The position numbers and the translations under genes were made by a program. Under the pieces are notes generated by a model. That model worked only from the letters and a program-made list of their open reading frames with translations. It was not told the origin of the DNA and did not search any database. A stretch of DNA of 22,099 bases, from assembly GCA_036401755.1 (NCBI GenBank), contig DASWUD010000219.1, forward strand, positions 1 through 22,099. Reading direction: 5' to 3'. Each line of letters begins with the position of its first letter. The first letter of the stretch is position 1. Of the stretch, positions 1-7,740 are shown in pieces. Source of the stretch: DASWUD01 sp036401755. Its GTDB lineage: Bacteria > Pseudomonadota > Gammaproteobacteria > Thiohalomonadales > Thiohalomonadaceae.

Positions 1-971
1 CGGGCGGTGAAGGAGAGCGGCTCGTGCTGGCCGGCGCTGAGGCGCAGCCAGCCCACGTAGGCGATCATCGCGGCGTTGTCGGTGCAGAACTCGGGGCGCG
101 GGTAGAACACTGCCCCTCCCACCTCGGCCGCCAGCTCTTGCAGCCGCTGGCGCAGCTGGGTGTTGGCGCTCACTCCGCCGGCGATCACCAGCCGCTTCAG
201 GCCGGTCTGTTTGAGGGCACGGCGACACTTGAGGGCGAGGGTGTCGACCACCGCCTCCTGAAAGGCGCAGGCGATGTCGGCCCGGGCTGAATCCCCCTCG
301 CGACGGAAGGTGGTGAGGGCGTAGGTCTTGAGACCACTGAAGCTGAAGTCGAGGCCGGGGCGGTCGGTCATCGGCCGCGGGAATTCGAAACGGCTGCAGT
401 CGCCGCTGGCGGCGAGGCGCGCCAGGGCCGGGCCGCCGGGATAGCCGAGCCCGAGCATCTTGGCCGTCTTGTCGAACGCCTCGCCGGCCGCATCGTCCAC
501 CGATTCGCCGAGCAGGGTATAGCGCCCCACCCCGTCGACCCGCACCAACTGGGTGTGGCCACCCGAGACCAGCAGGGCGACGAACGGGAATTCCGGCCGA
601 GGCTCCTCCAGCATCGGCGCCAGCAGGTGCCCCTCCATATGGTGTATTCCCACGGCGGGGACGTTCCAGGCCCAGGCGATGCTGCGCCCCACCGCCGCCC
701 CCACCAGCAGCGCCCCCACCAGGCCGGGGCCGGCGGTGTAGGCGACGCCGTCGATGGCGCGGCGCTCGACGCCGAGCCGCGCCAGCAGGGTTTCAGCCAG
801 CGGCAGCAGCTTGCGCACGTGGTCGCGGGAGGCGAGCTCCGGCACCACCCCGCCATATTCGGCGTGCATGGCCACCTGGCTGTAGAGTTCATGGCCCAGC
901 AGCCCTTTCTCCCCGTCGTAGAGGGCGACGCCGGTCTCGTCGCAGGAGGTTTCGATTCCAAGTATCAGCAT
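1..971 (-). CDS. tsaD: TsaD, tRNA threonylcarbamoyladenosine transferase subunit (C-terminus cut by window edge)
   Basis: TsaD (formerly Gcp/YgjD) transfers the threonylcarbamoyl group to A37 of ANN-decoding tRNAs, together with TsaB and TsaE in the cytoplasm. Reading leftwards from ATG at 971 the protein begins MLILGIETSCDETGVALYDG, the typical ASKHA-fold start. It continues with the metal-binding HAEYGGVVPELASRDH segment (HxxxH-type iron site), AGPGLVGALLVG, LVSGGHTQL, GESVDDAAGEAFDK and, near the edge, IAGGVSANTQLR. The frame is open for 323 codons with no stop before base 1. The family is about 337 residues, so some 15 C-terminal residues lie outside. It diverges from rpsU, the arrangement usual in Gammaproteobacteria. 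The identity is certain; only the missing end is unknown. Confidence 0.96.
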   Translation of the reverse strand, partial: MLILGIETSCDETGVALYDGEKGLLGHELYSQVAMHAEYGGVVPELASRDHVRKLLPLAETLLARLGVERRAIDGVAYTAGPGLVGALLVGAAVGRSIAWAWNVPAVGIHHMEGHLLAPMLEEPRPEFPFVALLVSGGHTQLVRVDGVGRYTLLGESVDDAAGEAFDKTAKMLGLGYPGGPALARLAASGDCSRFEFPRPMTDRPGLDFSFSGLKTYALTTFRREGDSARADIACAFQEAVVDTLALKCRRALKQTGLKRLVIAGGVSANTQLRQRLQELAAEVGGAVFYPRPEFCTDNAAMIAYVGWLRLSAGQHEPLSFTA

Positions 972-1013
972 TCGCTCATTTTCCCCGCCCGCAGCCGGGG
1001 GAACAAGGAGATT

Positions 1014-1042
1014 TTGCTTTTTTGCCGCTGCTTAACTAGAAT
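1014..1042 (+). promoter_or_regulatory. Sigma70-type promoter for rpsU-dnaG-rpoD operon
   Basis: TTGCTT at 1014-1019 and TAGAAT at 1037-1042 are separated by exactly 17 bp. The predicted transcription start, near 1049, lies about 60 bases before the rpsU ATG. It sits in the 137-bp gap between divergent tsaD and rpsU, where the macromolecular synthesis operon promoter is expected. The call rests on motif match only. Confidence 0.6.
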
Positions 1043-1108
1043 GCTGCGTTCTCCCGGTCCCGGACCGTGGATCGCATTTAACTGACTTAACCCGAGGTAA
1101 GAACGTAC

Positions 1109-1324
1109 ATGCCCTCCGTACGCGTAAAAGAGAACGAACCCTTCGACGTCGCCCTGCGTCGCTTCAAGCGCAGCTGCGAAAAGGCCGGCATCCTGGCCGA
1201 AGTCCGTGCCCGCCAGAACTACGAAAAGCCGACCACCGAGCGCAAGCGCAAGAAGGCGGCCGCCGTCAAGCGTCAGCAGAAGAAGTCGTTCCGCGAAATC
1301 TCCCGCACCAAGCGCCTCTACTAA
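1109..1324 (+). CDS. rpsU: 30S ribosomal protein S21
   Basis: Small basic protein of the 30S subunit, located near the platform and the anti-Shine-Dalgarno region and needed for efficient initiation. The 71-residue product matches the family length exactly. It starts MPSVRVKENEPFDVALRRFK, has the conserved RSCEKAGILAEVRARQNYEKPT core, and ends in a Lys/Arg-rich tail closing in TKRLY. A GAGG ribosome-binding site lies 11 bases upstream (1094-1097). It is the first gene of the rpsU-yqeY-dnaG-rpoD block, linking ribosome, primase and sigma-factor supply. Confidence 0.98.
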   Translation: MPSVRVKENEPFDVALRRFKRSCEKAGILAEVRARQNYEKPTTERKRKKAAAVKRQQKKSFREISRTKRLY

Positions 1325-1348
1325 TTCCGCTATCTGACGGGGCCTGTG

Positions 1349-1801
1349 ATGTCGGAATCCCTGAAGCAGCGCATCGAGGCGGACATGAAGACCGCGATGC
1401 GCGAGAAGGATAAGGATCGTCTCGGCACGATCCGCCTTATCCTCGCCGCGATCAAGCAACGCGAGGTGGACGAACGCATCACCCTCGACGACACACAGGT
1501 GCTGGCCATTCTCGACAAGATGGTGAAGCAGCGCCGCGACTCCATCGAGCAGTTTCGCGCCGCCAGCCGTGAAGAGCTTGCCGTCAAGGAAGAGGAGGAG
1601 CTTGCCGTGATTCAGGGCTACATGCCCGCTGCCCTGAGCGACGCCGAACTGGATGCCCTCATCGCCGAGGCCGTCGCAGCCAGCGGCGCCAAGACCATGC
1701 AAGAGATGGGCAAAGTGATGGGCCTGCTCAAGGCCAAGGTGCAGGGGCGCGCCGACATGGGCGCGGTGAGCGCCAAGATCAAAGCTCGACTCTCCGCCTG
1801 A
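1349..1801 (+). CDS. GatB/YqeY domain-containing protein
   Basis: A 150-residue helical protein of the GatB/YqeY family, which shares its fold with the tRNA-binding tail of the amidotransferase subunit GatB. Its precise role is not established; a link to tRNA-dependent amidation or translation is inferred from the fold. Visible family features are KTAMREKDKDRLGTIRLILA, IKQREVDERITLDD, a middle block QRRDSIEQFRAASREELAVKE, the GYMPAALSDAEL segment and a C-terminal MGKVMGLLKAKVQGRADMG. A GTG lies directly before the ATG at 1346; I prefer ATG 1349, which has a GACGGGG ribosome-binding site six bases upstream. It sits between rpsU and dnaG, its usual position in many Proteobacteria other than E. 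coli. Confidence 0.93.
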   Translation: MSESLKQRIEADMKTAMREKDKDRLGTIRLILAAIKQREVDERITLDDTQVLAILDKMVKQRRDSIEQFRAASREELAVKEEEELAVIQGYMPAALSDAELDALIAEAVAASGAKTMQEMGKVMGLLKAKVQGRADMGAVSAKIKARLSA

Positions 1802-1861
1802 TCGGACACGGTTACGGCCGGCGGGGGCAACGCTTCCACCGTGACACGATTTAATGGGCCC

Positions 1862-3625
1862 ATGGCCGGCAGGATTCCTCAAAATTTCATTGACGATCTC
1901 CTCGCCCGCGCGGATATCGTCGAAATCATCGATGCGCGTGTCCCGCTAAAAAAGGCCGGCCGCGACTTCGTTGCCTGCTGCCCGTTTCATAACGAAAAGA
2001 CCCCTTCTTTCAGCGTCAGCCCCTCCAAGCAGTTCTATCACTGCTTCGGATGTGGAGCCCACGGCACCGCCATCGGTTTTTTGATGGAGTATGACCATCT
2101 CGAATTCGTCGAGGCGATCAAGGAGCTGGCCAAACATCTCGGCGTACCGATGCCCGAGACGCGCGAGTTGACGCCAGCGGAACAGTCGCGCCGCGTGCAG
2201 GAAGAGAATATCTACGATGTATTGGCAGAAGCAGCGCGGTTCTACCAGGCCCAGCTGCGCCACCACCCGCAGGCGCCCCAGGCCATCGATTACCTGAAGA
2301 ATCGCGGCCTTTCCGGCGAGATCGCCAAAGAATTCGCCATCGGCTACGCCCCGACCGGCTGGAACAATCTGCTGCAGGCCCTCGGCCAGCCGCGCCTGAA
2401 GCTGCTCATCGACGCCGGGCTGGTCATCGAGAAGGAGGATGGCAAATATTACGACCGTTTCCGCGAGCGGATCATGTTCCCGATCCGCGACCGGCGCGGC
2501 CGGGTGATTGGCTTCGGTGGCCGGGTGCTGGGCGACGGGACCCCGAAATATCTCAATTCACCCGAAACTGCGGTGTTTCACAAGGGGCGCGAGCTCTACG
2601 GACTCTACGAGGCGCGCCAGAGTGTGAAAGACTGGTCACGAGTTCTGGTGGTGGAGGGCTACATGGATACCGTGGCGCTGGCACAATACGGCATCCACAA
2701 TGTGGTCGCCACTCTTGGCACCGCGGTGACACCGGAGCACCTTGATCTACTGTTCCGCAACACCTCGGAAGTGGTCTTCTGCTTCGATGGTGACCGTGCC
2801 GGCCGCCAGGCCGCGTGGCGCGGGCTGGAGAATGCCCTGCCGGCGATGCACGACGGAAGGCAGGTGCGCTTTATCTTCCTGCCCGAAGGGGAGGACCCCG
2901 ATACGCTGGTCCGCAGGATCGGTGCTGATGAATTCAACAAAGCCATCGCCGGCGCCATCCCCCTCTCCGAATTCATGCTCGACCAGCTCGGCCAACAGGT
3001 GGACCTGCGCAGTGTCGACGGGCAGGCCCAACTGGTAGAAAAGCTTCGGCCACTCATTAGCCGGATGCCGGCGGGTGCTTACCGGACACTGATGGTCGAA
3101 CGGCTCGCCGAGTGGTCGCGCATGAAAAGCCACGACCTTCTGAGGGTACTTGGCCAGCCGGACGTACCGTCAGCCGTGCCCGCCCAGCGGTCGGGGGGCG
3201 CTCGTGATAAACAGCCGCCCTCCCTGCTGCGTCACGCCATCGCTATGCTATTACAACACCCCTCTCTCGCGGCGCAGCTGGAGGGGCCACTCCCGTTCAG
3301 CCAGCTCCGCCAGCCCGGGGTCGCACTGTTGGTCGAGATGATTGAACTACTGCGCGACAGCCCCCATATAACCACAGCTGCCCTGCTGGAACACTGGCGT
3401 GAACGTCCGGAGAGCCGCCATCTGGCAAGCCTGCTGCAACGTGATATCCTGCTCGACGAAGACCGCGACGACCTGGCGGCCGAATTCACCAGCGCGATAG
3501 CTGAACTGAACCGCCAATATAACATTCAGCGCCGGGATGAACTTTTAGACAAATTCAAATTCGCAGGGCTGGATGCGCAAGAGCGTGAAGAGTTGCAACA
3601 GCTGACCCGTCAAGTGAGAACTTAG
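1862..3625 (+). CDS. dnaG: DNA primase DnaG
   Basis: Makes RNA primers for replication at the fork, recruited by DnaB helicase through its C-terminal domain. The 587-residue product is close to E. coli DnaG (581). The N-terminal zinc-binding domain has C40, H43, C61 and C64 in CCPFHNEK...YHCFGCGAHG. The TOPRIM core has the catalytic glutamate E265 (VVEGYMDT) and the aspartates D309 and D311 (FDGDRAG), all at E. coli numbering. The region after about 430 is the less conserved helicase-binding part. I chose ATG 1862 because MAGRIPQNFIDDLLARADIV aligns with family N-termini. A GTG at 1841 would add seven residues and cannot be excluded, since no clear ribosome-binding site favours 1862. Confidence 0.97.
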   Translation: MAGRIPQNFIDDLLARADIVEIIDARVPLKKAGRDFVACCPFHNEKTPSFSVSPSKQFYHCFGCGAHGTAIGFLMEYDHLEFVEAIKELAKHLGVPMPETRELTPAEQSRRVQEENIYDVLAEAARFYQAQLRHHPQAPQAIDYLKNRGLSGEIAKEFAIGYAPTGWNNLLQALGQPRLKLLIDAGLVIEKEDGKYYDRFRERIMFPIRDRRGRVIGFGGRVLGDGTPKYLNSPETAVFHKGRELYGLYEARQSVKDWSRVLVVEGYMDTVALAQYGIHNVVATLGTAVTPEHLDLLFRNTSEVVFCFDGDRAGRQAAWRGLENALPAMHDGRQVRFIFLPEGEDPDTLVRRIGADEFNKAIAGAIPLSEFMLDQLGQQVDLRSVDGQAQLVEKLRPLISRMPAGAYRTLMVERLAEWSRMKSHDLLRVLGQPDVPSAVPAQRSGGARDKQPPSLLRHAIAMLLQHPSLAAQLEGPLPFSQLRQPGVALLVEMIELLRDSPHITTAALLEHWRERPESRHLASLLQRDILLDEDRDDLAAEFTSAIAELNRQYNIQRRDELLDKFKFAGLDAQEREELQQLTRQVRT

Positions 3626-3675
3626 TCACGAAATAGTCCCTGTTCATGGACGGATAGAAAGTTACATCTATAGTT

Positions 3676-3681
3676 TATAAT
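3676..3681 (+). promoter_or_regulatory. Possible rpoD-proximal promoter (-10 only)
   Basis: A perfect TATAAT stands in the 109-bp dnaG-rpoD gap, 53 bases before the rpoD ATG. No good -35 lies 16-18 bp upstream (the sequence there is GATAGA-like), and there is no extended -10 TG. The gap is AT-rich compared with its surroundings, and rpoD often has its own promoters here, including heat-shock ones. I see no convincing sigma32 motif. Confidence 0.4.
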
Positions 3682-3734
3682 AGGGTGTTTCCAGTAGGCA
3701 TGAAGCCTAAGTAACCATTAAGAGTACCATTGAC

Positions 3735-5600
3735 ATGATTGATCACGAATTTGACCACGAACAGCAGTCGCAACTGAAGCTGCTGATCGCCCGAGGTAAG
3801 GAGCAGGGATTCCTTACCTATGCCGAAGTCAATGACCACCTCCCCAATGACCTCCTCGATCCTGAACAGATTGAGGATGTGATCGGGATGATCAATGACA
3901 TGGGCATCATGGTACATGAAGTGGCCCCCGACGCTGATACCCTGCTGATTTCCGCTGAAGCGGTGACGGCCGACGACGATGCCGCCGAAGAGGCCGCCGC
4001 CGCTCTCGCCACCGTCGACAGTGAATTCGGCCGCACCACCGATCCGGTGCGCATGTACATGCGCGAGATGGGCGCGGTGGAGCTACTGACCCGTGAAGGC
4101 GAAATCAAGATCGCCAAGCGCATCGAGGACGGCATGAACCAGATGCTCGAGGCACTGGCCAGCCATCCGGAAACCATCGCCGAACTGCTGCGTGAGTACT
4201 CCCTCGTCGAAAAGGGTGAGGCCCGCCTTGCCGACATCGTGGTCGGCTTCATCGATCTCAACCCGCCCGCCGAAGAGCTTCCCGAAAATATCGAGGACGA
4301 AGAGCTCGTCGCCGGCGCCGCTGACGTAAGCGACGAGGAGGAAGAAGGCGAAGAGAGCAGCGACAGCGACAGCGAGGATGTCTCCATCGATATCGAGGAA
4401 GTGCGCAGACGCATGACCAAGATGGAGGAACTGCATACCAAAGTGCTGGCAGCCATTACCAAGCACGGCAAGGCCAACTCGCGCAGCGAAAAGCTGGTGA
4501 CCGAACTCACAGAATCTTTCATGGAGTTCAAACTTGCCCCCCGCATGGTCGACAAGCTGGTCAGCAATCTGCGCGGCCTGGTGGATCGCATTCGCGAACA
4601 CGAACGCACCATCATGGACCTGTGTGTCAATCGCGCCTCTATGCCCCGCAAGGAGTTCATCTCCTCCTTCCCGGACAACGAGACCAATCTCAAATGGCTG
4701 GATGGTCACGCCAAGTCGGCTAAGAGCTATGCCAAATCTCTGACAGAGGTCACTGAGGAGGTAGTGCGCATTCAAGGACGTCTCGCTACCCTGGAAAATG
4801 AGTGCGGCATGACCATCGCCGAAATCAAGGATATCAATCGCAAGATGTCCATCGGCGAGGCCAAGGCGCGTCGCGCCAAGAAGGAGATGGTCGAGGCCAA
4901 TCTCCGTCTGGTCATCTCCATCGCCAAGAAATACACCAACCGTGGTTTGCAATTCCTCGACCTGATCCAGGAAGGCAACATCGGTCTGATGAAGGCGGTG
5001 GACAAGTTTGAATATCGCCGCGGCTACAAGTTCTCCACCTATGCGACTTGGTGGATTCGCCAGGCGATCACCCGTTCCATTGCCGACCAGGCCCGCACCA
5101 TCCGTATCCCGGTGCACATGATCGAGACCATCAACAAGCTGAACCGCATCTCGCGGCAGATGCTGCAGGAGATGGGGCGCGAACCCACGCCTGAAGAGTT
5201 GGCGGTACGCATGGAGATGCCGGAAGACAAGGTGCGCAAGGTACTCAAGATCGCCAAGGAACCCATCTCGATGGAGACTCCCATCGGTGATGATGAAGAC
5301 TCCCACCTTGGTGACTTCATCGAGGACTCCAGCGTACTGTCGCCGGTCGAGTCCGCCACCGCAGAGGGGCTGCGCGAAGCCACTCGTGAAGTGCTCGAAG
5401 GGCTCACTGCGCGCGAATCGAAGGTGCTGCGTATGCGCTTCGGTATCGAGATGAATACCGACCACACCCTTGAGGAGGTCGGCAAGCAGTTCGATGTCAC
5501 CCGCGAACGCATTCGCCAGATTGAAGCCAAGGCACTGCGAAAACTGCGTCATCCGAGCCGCTCGGAAAAACTGCGCAGCTTCCTCGACTCCGAAGGATGA
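3735..5600 (+). CDS. rpoD: RNA polymerase primary sigma factor RpoD (sigma70)
   Basis: The housekeeping sigma factor, directing core RNA polymerase to -35/-10 promoters. At 621 residues it is close to E. coli RpoD (613). Region 1.1 spans about 1-80 (QSQLKLLIARGKEQGFLTYA). Region 1.2 starts at DPVRMYMREMGAVELL. A long non-conserved region carries a Glu/Asp/Ser-rich stretch near 190-220. Regions 2.1-2.4 run about 385-465 (LRLVISIAKKYTNRGLQFLD, YKFSTYATWWIRQAITR). Region 3 follows (MLQEMGREPTPEELA). Region 4.2, the -35-reading helix-turn-helix, is at about 578-601 (VTRERIRQIEAKAL). The start ATG has only a weak AGAG ribosome-binding site, but the N-terminus matches the family. It closes the macromolecular synthesis block and is followed 39 bases later by a tRNA. 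Confidence 0.98.
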   Translation: MIDHEFDHEQQSQLKLLIARGKEQGFLTYAEVNDHLPNDLLDPEQIEDVIGMINDMGIMVHEVAPDADTLLISAEAVTADDDAAEEAAAALATVDSEFGRTTDPVRMYMREMGAVELLTREGEIKIAKRIEDGMNQMLEALASHPETIAELLREYSLVEKGEARLADIVVGFIDLNPPAEELPENIEDEELVAGAADVSDEEEEGEESSDSDSEDVSIDIEEVRRRMTKMEELHTKVLAAITKHGKANSRSEKLVTELTESFMEFKLAPRMVDKLVSNLRGLVDRIREHERTIMDLCVNRASMPRKEFISSFPDNETNLKWLDGHAKSAKSYAKSLTEVTEEVVRIQGRLATLENECGMTIAEIKDINRKMSIGEAKARRAKKEMVEANLRLVISIAKKYTNRGLQFLDLIQEGNIGLMKAVDKFEYRRGYKFSTYATWWIRQAITRSIADQARTIRIPVHMIETINKLNRISRQMLQEMGREPTPEELAVRMEMPEDKVRKVLKIAKEPISMETPIGDDEDSHLGDFIEDSSVLSPVESATAEGLREATREVLEGLTARESKVLRMRFGIEMNTDHTLEEVGKQFDVTRERIRQIEAKALRKLRHPSRSEKLRSFLDSEG

Positions 5601-5604
5601 TAAA

Positions 5605-5639
5605 GGCCCCCGATGCAGGGTATAATCGCGCCCTGCATC

Positions 5640-5644
<5 letters not shown>
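5605..5644. repeat. Inverted repeat between rpoD and tRNA with TATAAT in its loop
   Basis: CCCGATGCAGGG (5609-5620) and CCCTGCATCGGG (5631-5642) are perfect 12-bp arms around the 10-base loop TATAATCGCG. GGCC on each outer side extends the pairing after a two-base bulge. The loop's TATAAT (5621-5626) is placed to act as a -10 for a start near 5633, seven bases before the tRNA. The right arm runs into the first three tRNA bases. There is no T-run after the stem, so it is not a standard terminator. Confidence 0.6.
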
Positions 5645-5716
<72 letters not shown>

Positions 5717-5723
5717 ACAAATC

Positions 5724-5761
5724 AAGGAGTTACATTCCACGATGTAACTCCTTTTTATTTT
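5724..5761 (+). terminator. Rho-independent terminator after the tRNA
   Basis: A perfect 12-bp stem AAGGAGTTACAT / ATGTAACTCCTT (5724-5735 and 5742-5753), with a six-base loop, is followed by TTTATTTT. It begins seven bases after the tRNA CCA end, so it should end the rpoD-tRNA or tRNA transcript. On the minus strand the stem is followed by a weaker T-containing run, so it might also stop late tat transcripts arriving from the right. Confidence 0.88.
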
Positions 5762-5950
5762 CGCCAACCGAACTCGTCTTGCCTGCCCGGATAATGGATT
5801 CAGTGGGATGCCCGATCTCGGCGTATCTCAGACTATCCTTCGAAATCCTGCGGAGAGAGGCTTGACGGAGTTGCCACCGCGAATAGAAGTAGCACGTACT
5901 TGGCTGGCGTCAGCAGCGAAGATGGCTTTCAGCAGCCCGACCCAGTCACA
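5762..5950. other. Unassigned spacer between tRNA terminator and tatC
   Basis: This 189-bp stretch between convergent units has no convincing gene. Read on the minus strand just downstream of tatC, one frame stays open for about 40 codons (starting near DWVGLLKAIFAADASQ) and then hits a stop. It shows no start, ribosome-binding site or family motif that I know. It could be a relic or a dispersed non-coding repeat. Confidence 0.4.
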
Positions 5951-6790
5951 TCACGATTTTTTATTTCTAAGTGACTCCTCGTCACTTTCATATCGATCAA
6001 GTGTTTCGTCCATGTTCTCGCCTTCAACCGGAATTTCATCATCCGGGTTTCTCCGGTGCTTAACAAAAGCTCGTGAAAAGAAAAGTCCCGACTCGAAAAG
6101 GATCCACATCGGCACCGCGAGCAGTGTTTGGGAGAGAGGATCCGGCGGGGTCAGAACCGCCGCGACAAGAAATATTCCGACAACGACATAGGGACGTTTC
6201 TCAGCAAGCCCCTCGGGAGTGACCACACCCATCCATACCAAAAGTATCGTGGCGATGGGGACTTCGAAAGCAAGTCCAAATGCAAAGAATATGGTCAGAA
6301 CAAAATCGAGGTAACTGCCGATGTCCGTCATCATCGCCACCCCTTCCGGAGTCGTGGCGAAGAAAAACTCGAACATTATTGGCGAAACGACAAAGTAGGC
6401 GAAGGAAATGCCGCAATAGAAGAGTGTAATGCTGCCAACCAGGAGCGGTAATATCAGACGCTTTTCGTGCGAATAAAGTGCCGGTGCCACGAATGCCCAG
6501 ATTTGGTAAAGAATGTAGGGCATCGAGATAAAGACGGCTGCCACCAAGGCCAGCTTGATTGGGACAAAGAAAGAAGAGGAGACTTCCGTCGCAATCATGC
6601 CTGATCCTTTTGGCATATAGGCCAGCAACGGCTTGGCAAGTAGTGTGTACAGATCGTTGGAGACCAGCGCCAAAACGCCGAATACCACGGCGACGACCAG
6701 CACAATACGCAGCAGCCGATCCCTCAGTTCAACGAGATGGGACAGGAACGTCAGACCACTCTCGTGATCAGGAGTTTGGCTGTTTGTCAT
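5951..6790 (-). CDS. tatC: Sec-independent protein translocase TatC
   Basis: Core receptor of the twin-arginine translocase in the inner membrane. With TatB it binds RR signal peptides of folded, cofactor-loaded exports. The 279-residue product has six hydrophobic segments. It carries the conserved N-terminal HLVELRDRLLR motif, the PYILYQIWAFVAPALYSHEKR first periplasmic loop/TM region (signal-peptide site), and LTPPDPLSQTLLAVPMWILFE. The charged cytoplasmic C-terminal tail of about 35 residues (EIPVEGENMDETLDRYESDE) is longer than needed for function. The ATG at 6790 lies inside tatB, overlapping by 23 bp, which suggests translational coupling. It is the last gene of the his-tat run. Tat dependence of periplasmic respiratory proteins fits the neighbouring respiratory genes. 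Confidence 0.97.
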   Translation of the reverse strand: MTNSQTPDHESGLTFLSHLVELRDRLLRIVLVVAVVFGVLALVSNDLYTLLAKPLLAYMPKGSGMIATEVSSSFFVPIKLALVAAVFISMPYILYQIWAFVAPALYSHEKRLILPLLVGSITLFYCGISFAYFVVSPIMFEFFFATTPEGVAMMTDIGSYLDFVLTIFFAFGLAFEVPIATILLVWMGVVTPEGLAEKRPYVVVGIFLVAAVLTPPDPLSQTLLAVPMWILFESGLFFSRAFVKHRRNPDDEIPVEGENMDETLDRYESDEESLRNKKS

Positions 6791-7148
6791 TTGGGTCGGG
6801 TGAGCCCGTTGTTGCGGGATTATTCTCTACGGACGGCGCAGGGGACGTTGCCTGGTGAATGTCAGCCTTCACTTGCTGGTCAGTCCGTTTCACTTCATCA
6901 ATAGTGTTGCGTGTCTCTTCAACGATCTCGTGGATACCGGCATTCTTGGCCTGTTCCTGCACGATGCGTTTGAGCTCCTCGGCCTTCATCTCACGATCAA
7001 TATCTTCCTTGACCTGGTTAACGAAGCGACGCGCACGCCCTGTCCACAGGCCGATCGTGCGGGCAACCTTTGGCAAACGCTCCGGTCCAATGACCAACAA
7101 TGCCACCAGTGCTGTAAGCAGGAGCTCACTAAAGCCAACATCAAACAT
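6768..7148 (-). CDS. tatB: Sec-independent protein translocase TatB
   Basis: Works with TatC as the signal-peptide receptor of the twin-arginine pathway. The 126-residue protein starts MFDVGFSELLLTALVALLVI, the standard N-out membrane helix. It continues with the hinge motif GPERLPKVARTIGLWTGRARR and an amphipathic helix rich in Lys/Glu/Arg. A Pro/Asn/Ser-rich tail from about residue 103 is disordered and poorly conserved, as in other TatB. Length and the GPERLP motif separate it from TatA upstream. The gap to tatA is 31 bases, and its end overlaps the tatC start. Confidence 0.95.
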   Translation of the reverse strand: MFDVGFSELLLTALVALLVIGPERLPKVARTIGLWTGRARRFVNQVKEDIDREMKAEELKRIVQEQAKNAGIHEIVEETRNTIDEVKRTDQQVKADIHQATSPAPSVENNPATTGSPDPNDKQPNS

Positions 7149-7179
7149 GCTCAGACATCCGAGGTGGCAGGGTCAAAAC

Positions 7180-7392
7180 TCAGACCTTGTCCTTGTCCCG
7201 GACTGACTCTCCCTCGATCACCTTGCCTTTCTGTTCGATCTTTTCGCTCTCACTTTCCCCTTCCCTCACTGAGGTACGGAAATTCTTGATGGCGCCTCCC
7301 AGGTCGCTGCCGATATTACGCAGCTTCTTGGTGCCAAACAGCAGCACCACAATGGCCAGAATGATGAGAAGTTCTGTTACACCGATACCCAT
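7180..7392 (-). CDS. tatA: Sec-independent protein translocase TatA
   Basis: Forms the pore-like oligomer of the twin-arginine translocase. The 70-residue protein has an N-terminal membrane helix (VTELLIILAIVVLLFGTKKL), the FGTKKLRNIGSDLG hinge typical of TatA, and an amphipathic helix ending in a charged tail (EGESESEKIEQKGKVIEGES). A GGAG ribosome-binding site lies about nine bases before the ATG at 7392. It follows the broken hinT by only 21 bases and starts the tatABC cassette, in the same direction as the his genes. Confidence 0.96.
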   Translation of the reverse strand: MGIGVTELLIILAIVVLLFGTKKLRNIGSDLGGAIKNFRTSVREGESESEKIEQKGKVIEGESVRDKDKV

Positions 7393-7413
7393 GTTGGTTA
7401 CTCCGTCGTGTTG

Positions 7414-7740
7414 TCAGAAACCCGGCAGCGATGAGCCGCCAAGCAGATGTATATGCAGGTGGAAGACCTCTTGTCCACCCTTCTTGCCGGTATTAATGAT
7501 GGTGCGAAATCCCTGCCCCCTCCCGCGCCAACGTCGGCAAAAGGGCTCATCCTGTGAGCCATTAGAGCATAGTGTTCGCGATTTAATTCCATCGTGCTCG
7601 AAATATGTTTTTTGGAATCAGCAGAAGGGACTAACGGTTTTTGGTTGAATATCACGAAAAGCTACCACCTGATCACCCTCATAGACCTTGCTCTCCGGAA
7701 TCTCTCCCGCTGCGATCCTGCAAAAGATGCAGTCGCTCAT
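7414..7740 (-). pseudogene. hinT: hinT-like HIT-family gene, frameshifted
   Basis: HinT proteins are purine nucleoside phosphoramidases of the histidine-triad superfamily. From ATG 7740 frame one reads MSDCIFCRIAAGEIPESKVY and on to AFRDIQPK, a clear HIT N-terminus, then meets TGA at codon 41 (7618-7620). A second frame continues with KKHISSTMELNREHYALMAH. A third frame gives QGFRTIINTGKKGGQEVFHL followed by HIHLLGG, including the catalytic HLHIH triad (about 7447-7461), and stops at 7414-7416. At least two frame changes are needed. The frame that resumes family-like sequence (LLIPK) is itself preceded by an in-frame TAG, so simple sequencing indels do not explain everything. Its ATG overlaps the hisE stop (ATGA), so the gene once was coupled to hisE. 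I call it a pseudogene, with base-call errors as the alternative. Confidence 0.85.

Noticed and set aside
965..1882. Minus-strand frame of 305 codons across rpsU and yqeY
   Set aside because: Covers two well-supported plus-strand genes and the divergent promoter region; no motif.
3621..3660. Heat-shock (sigma32) promoter before rpoD
   Set aside because: CTTAGTC and the C-rich run downstream match the consensus too poorly to call.
4083..5552. Long minus-strand open frame (489 codons) opposite rpoD
   Set aside because: It mirrors the codon structure of rpoD, has no recognisable domain and no ribosome-binding site, and rpoD is certain.
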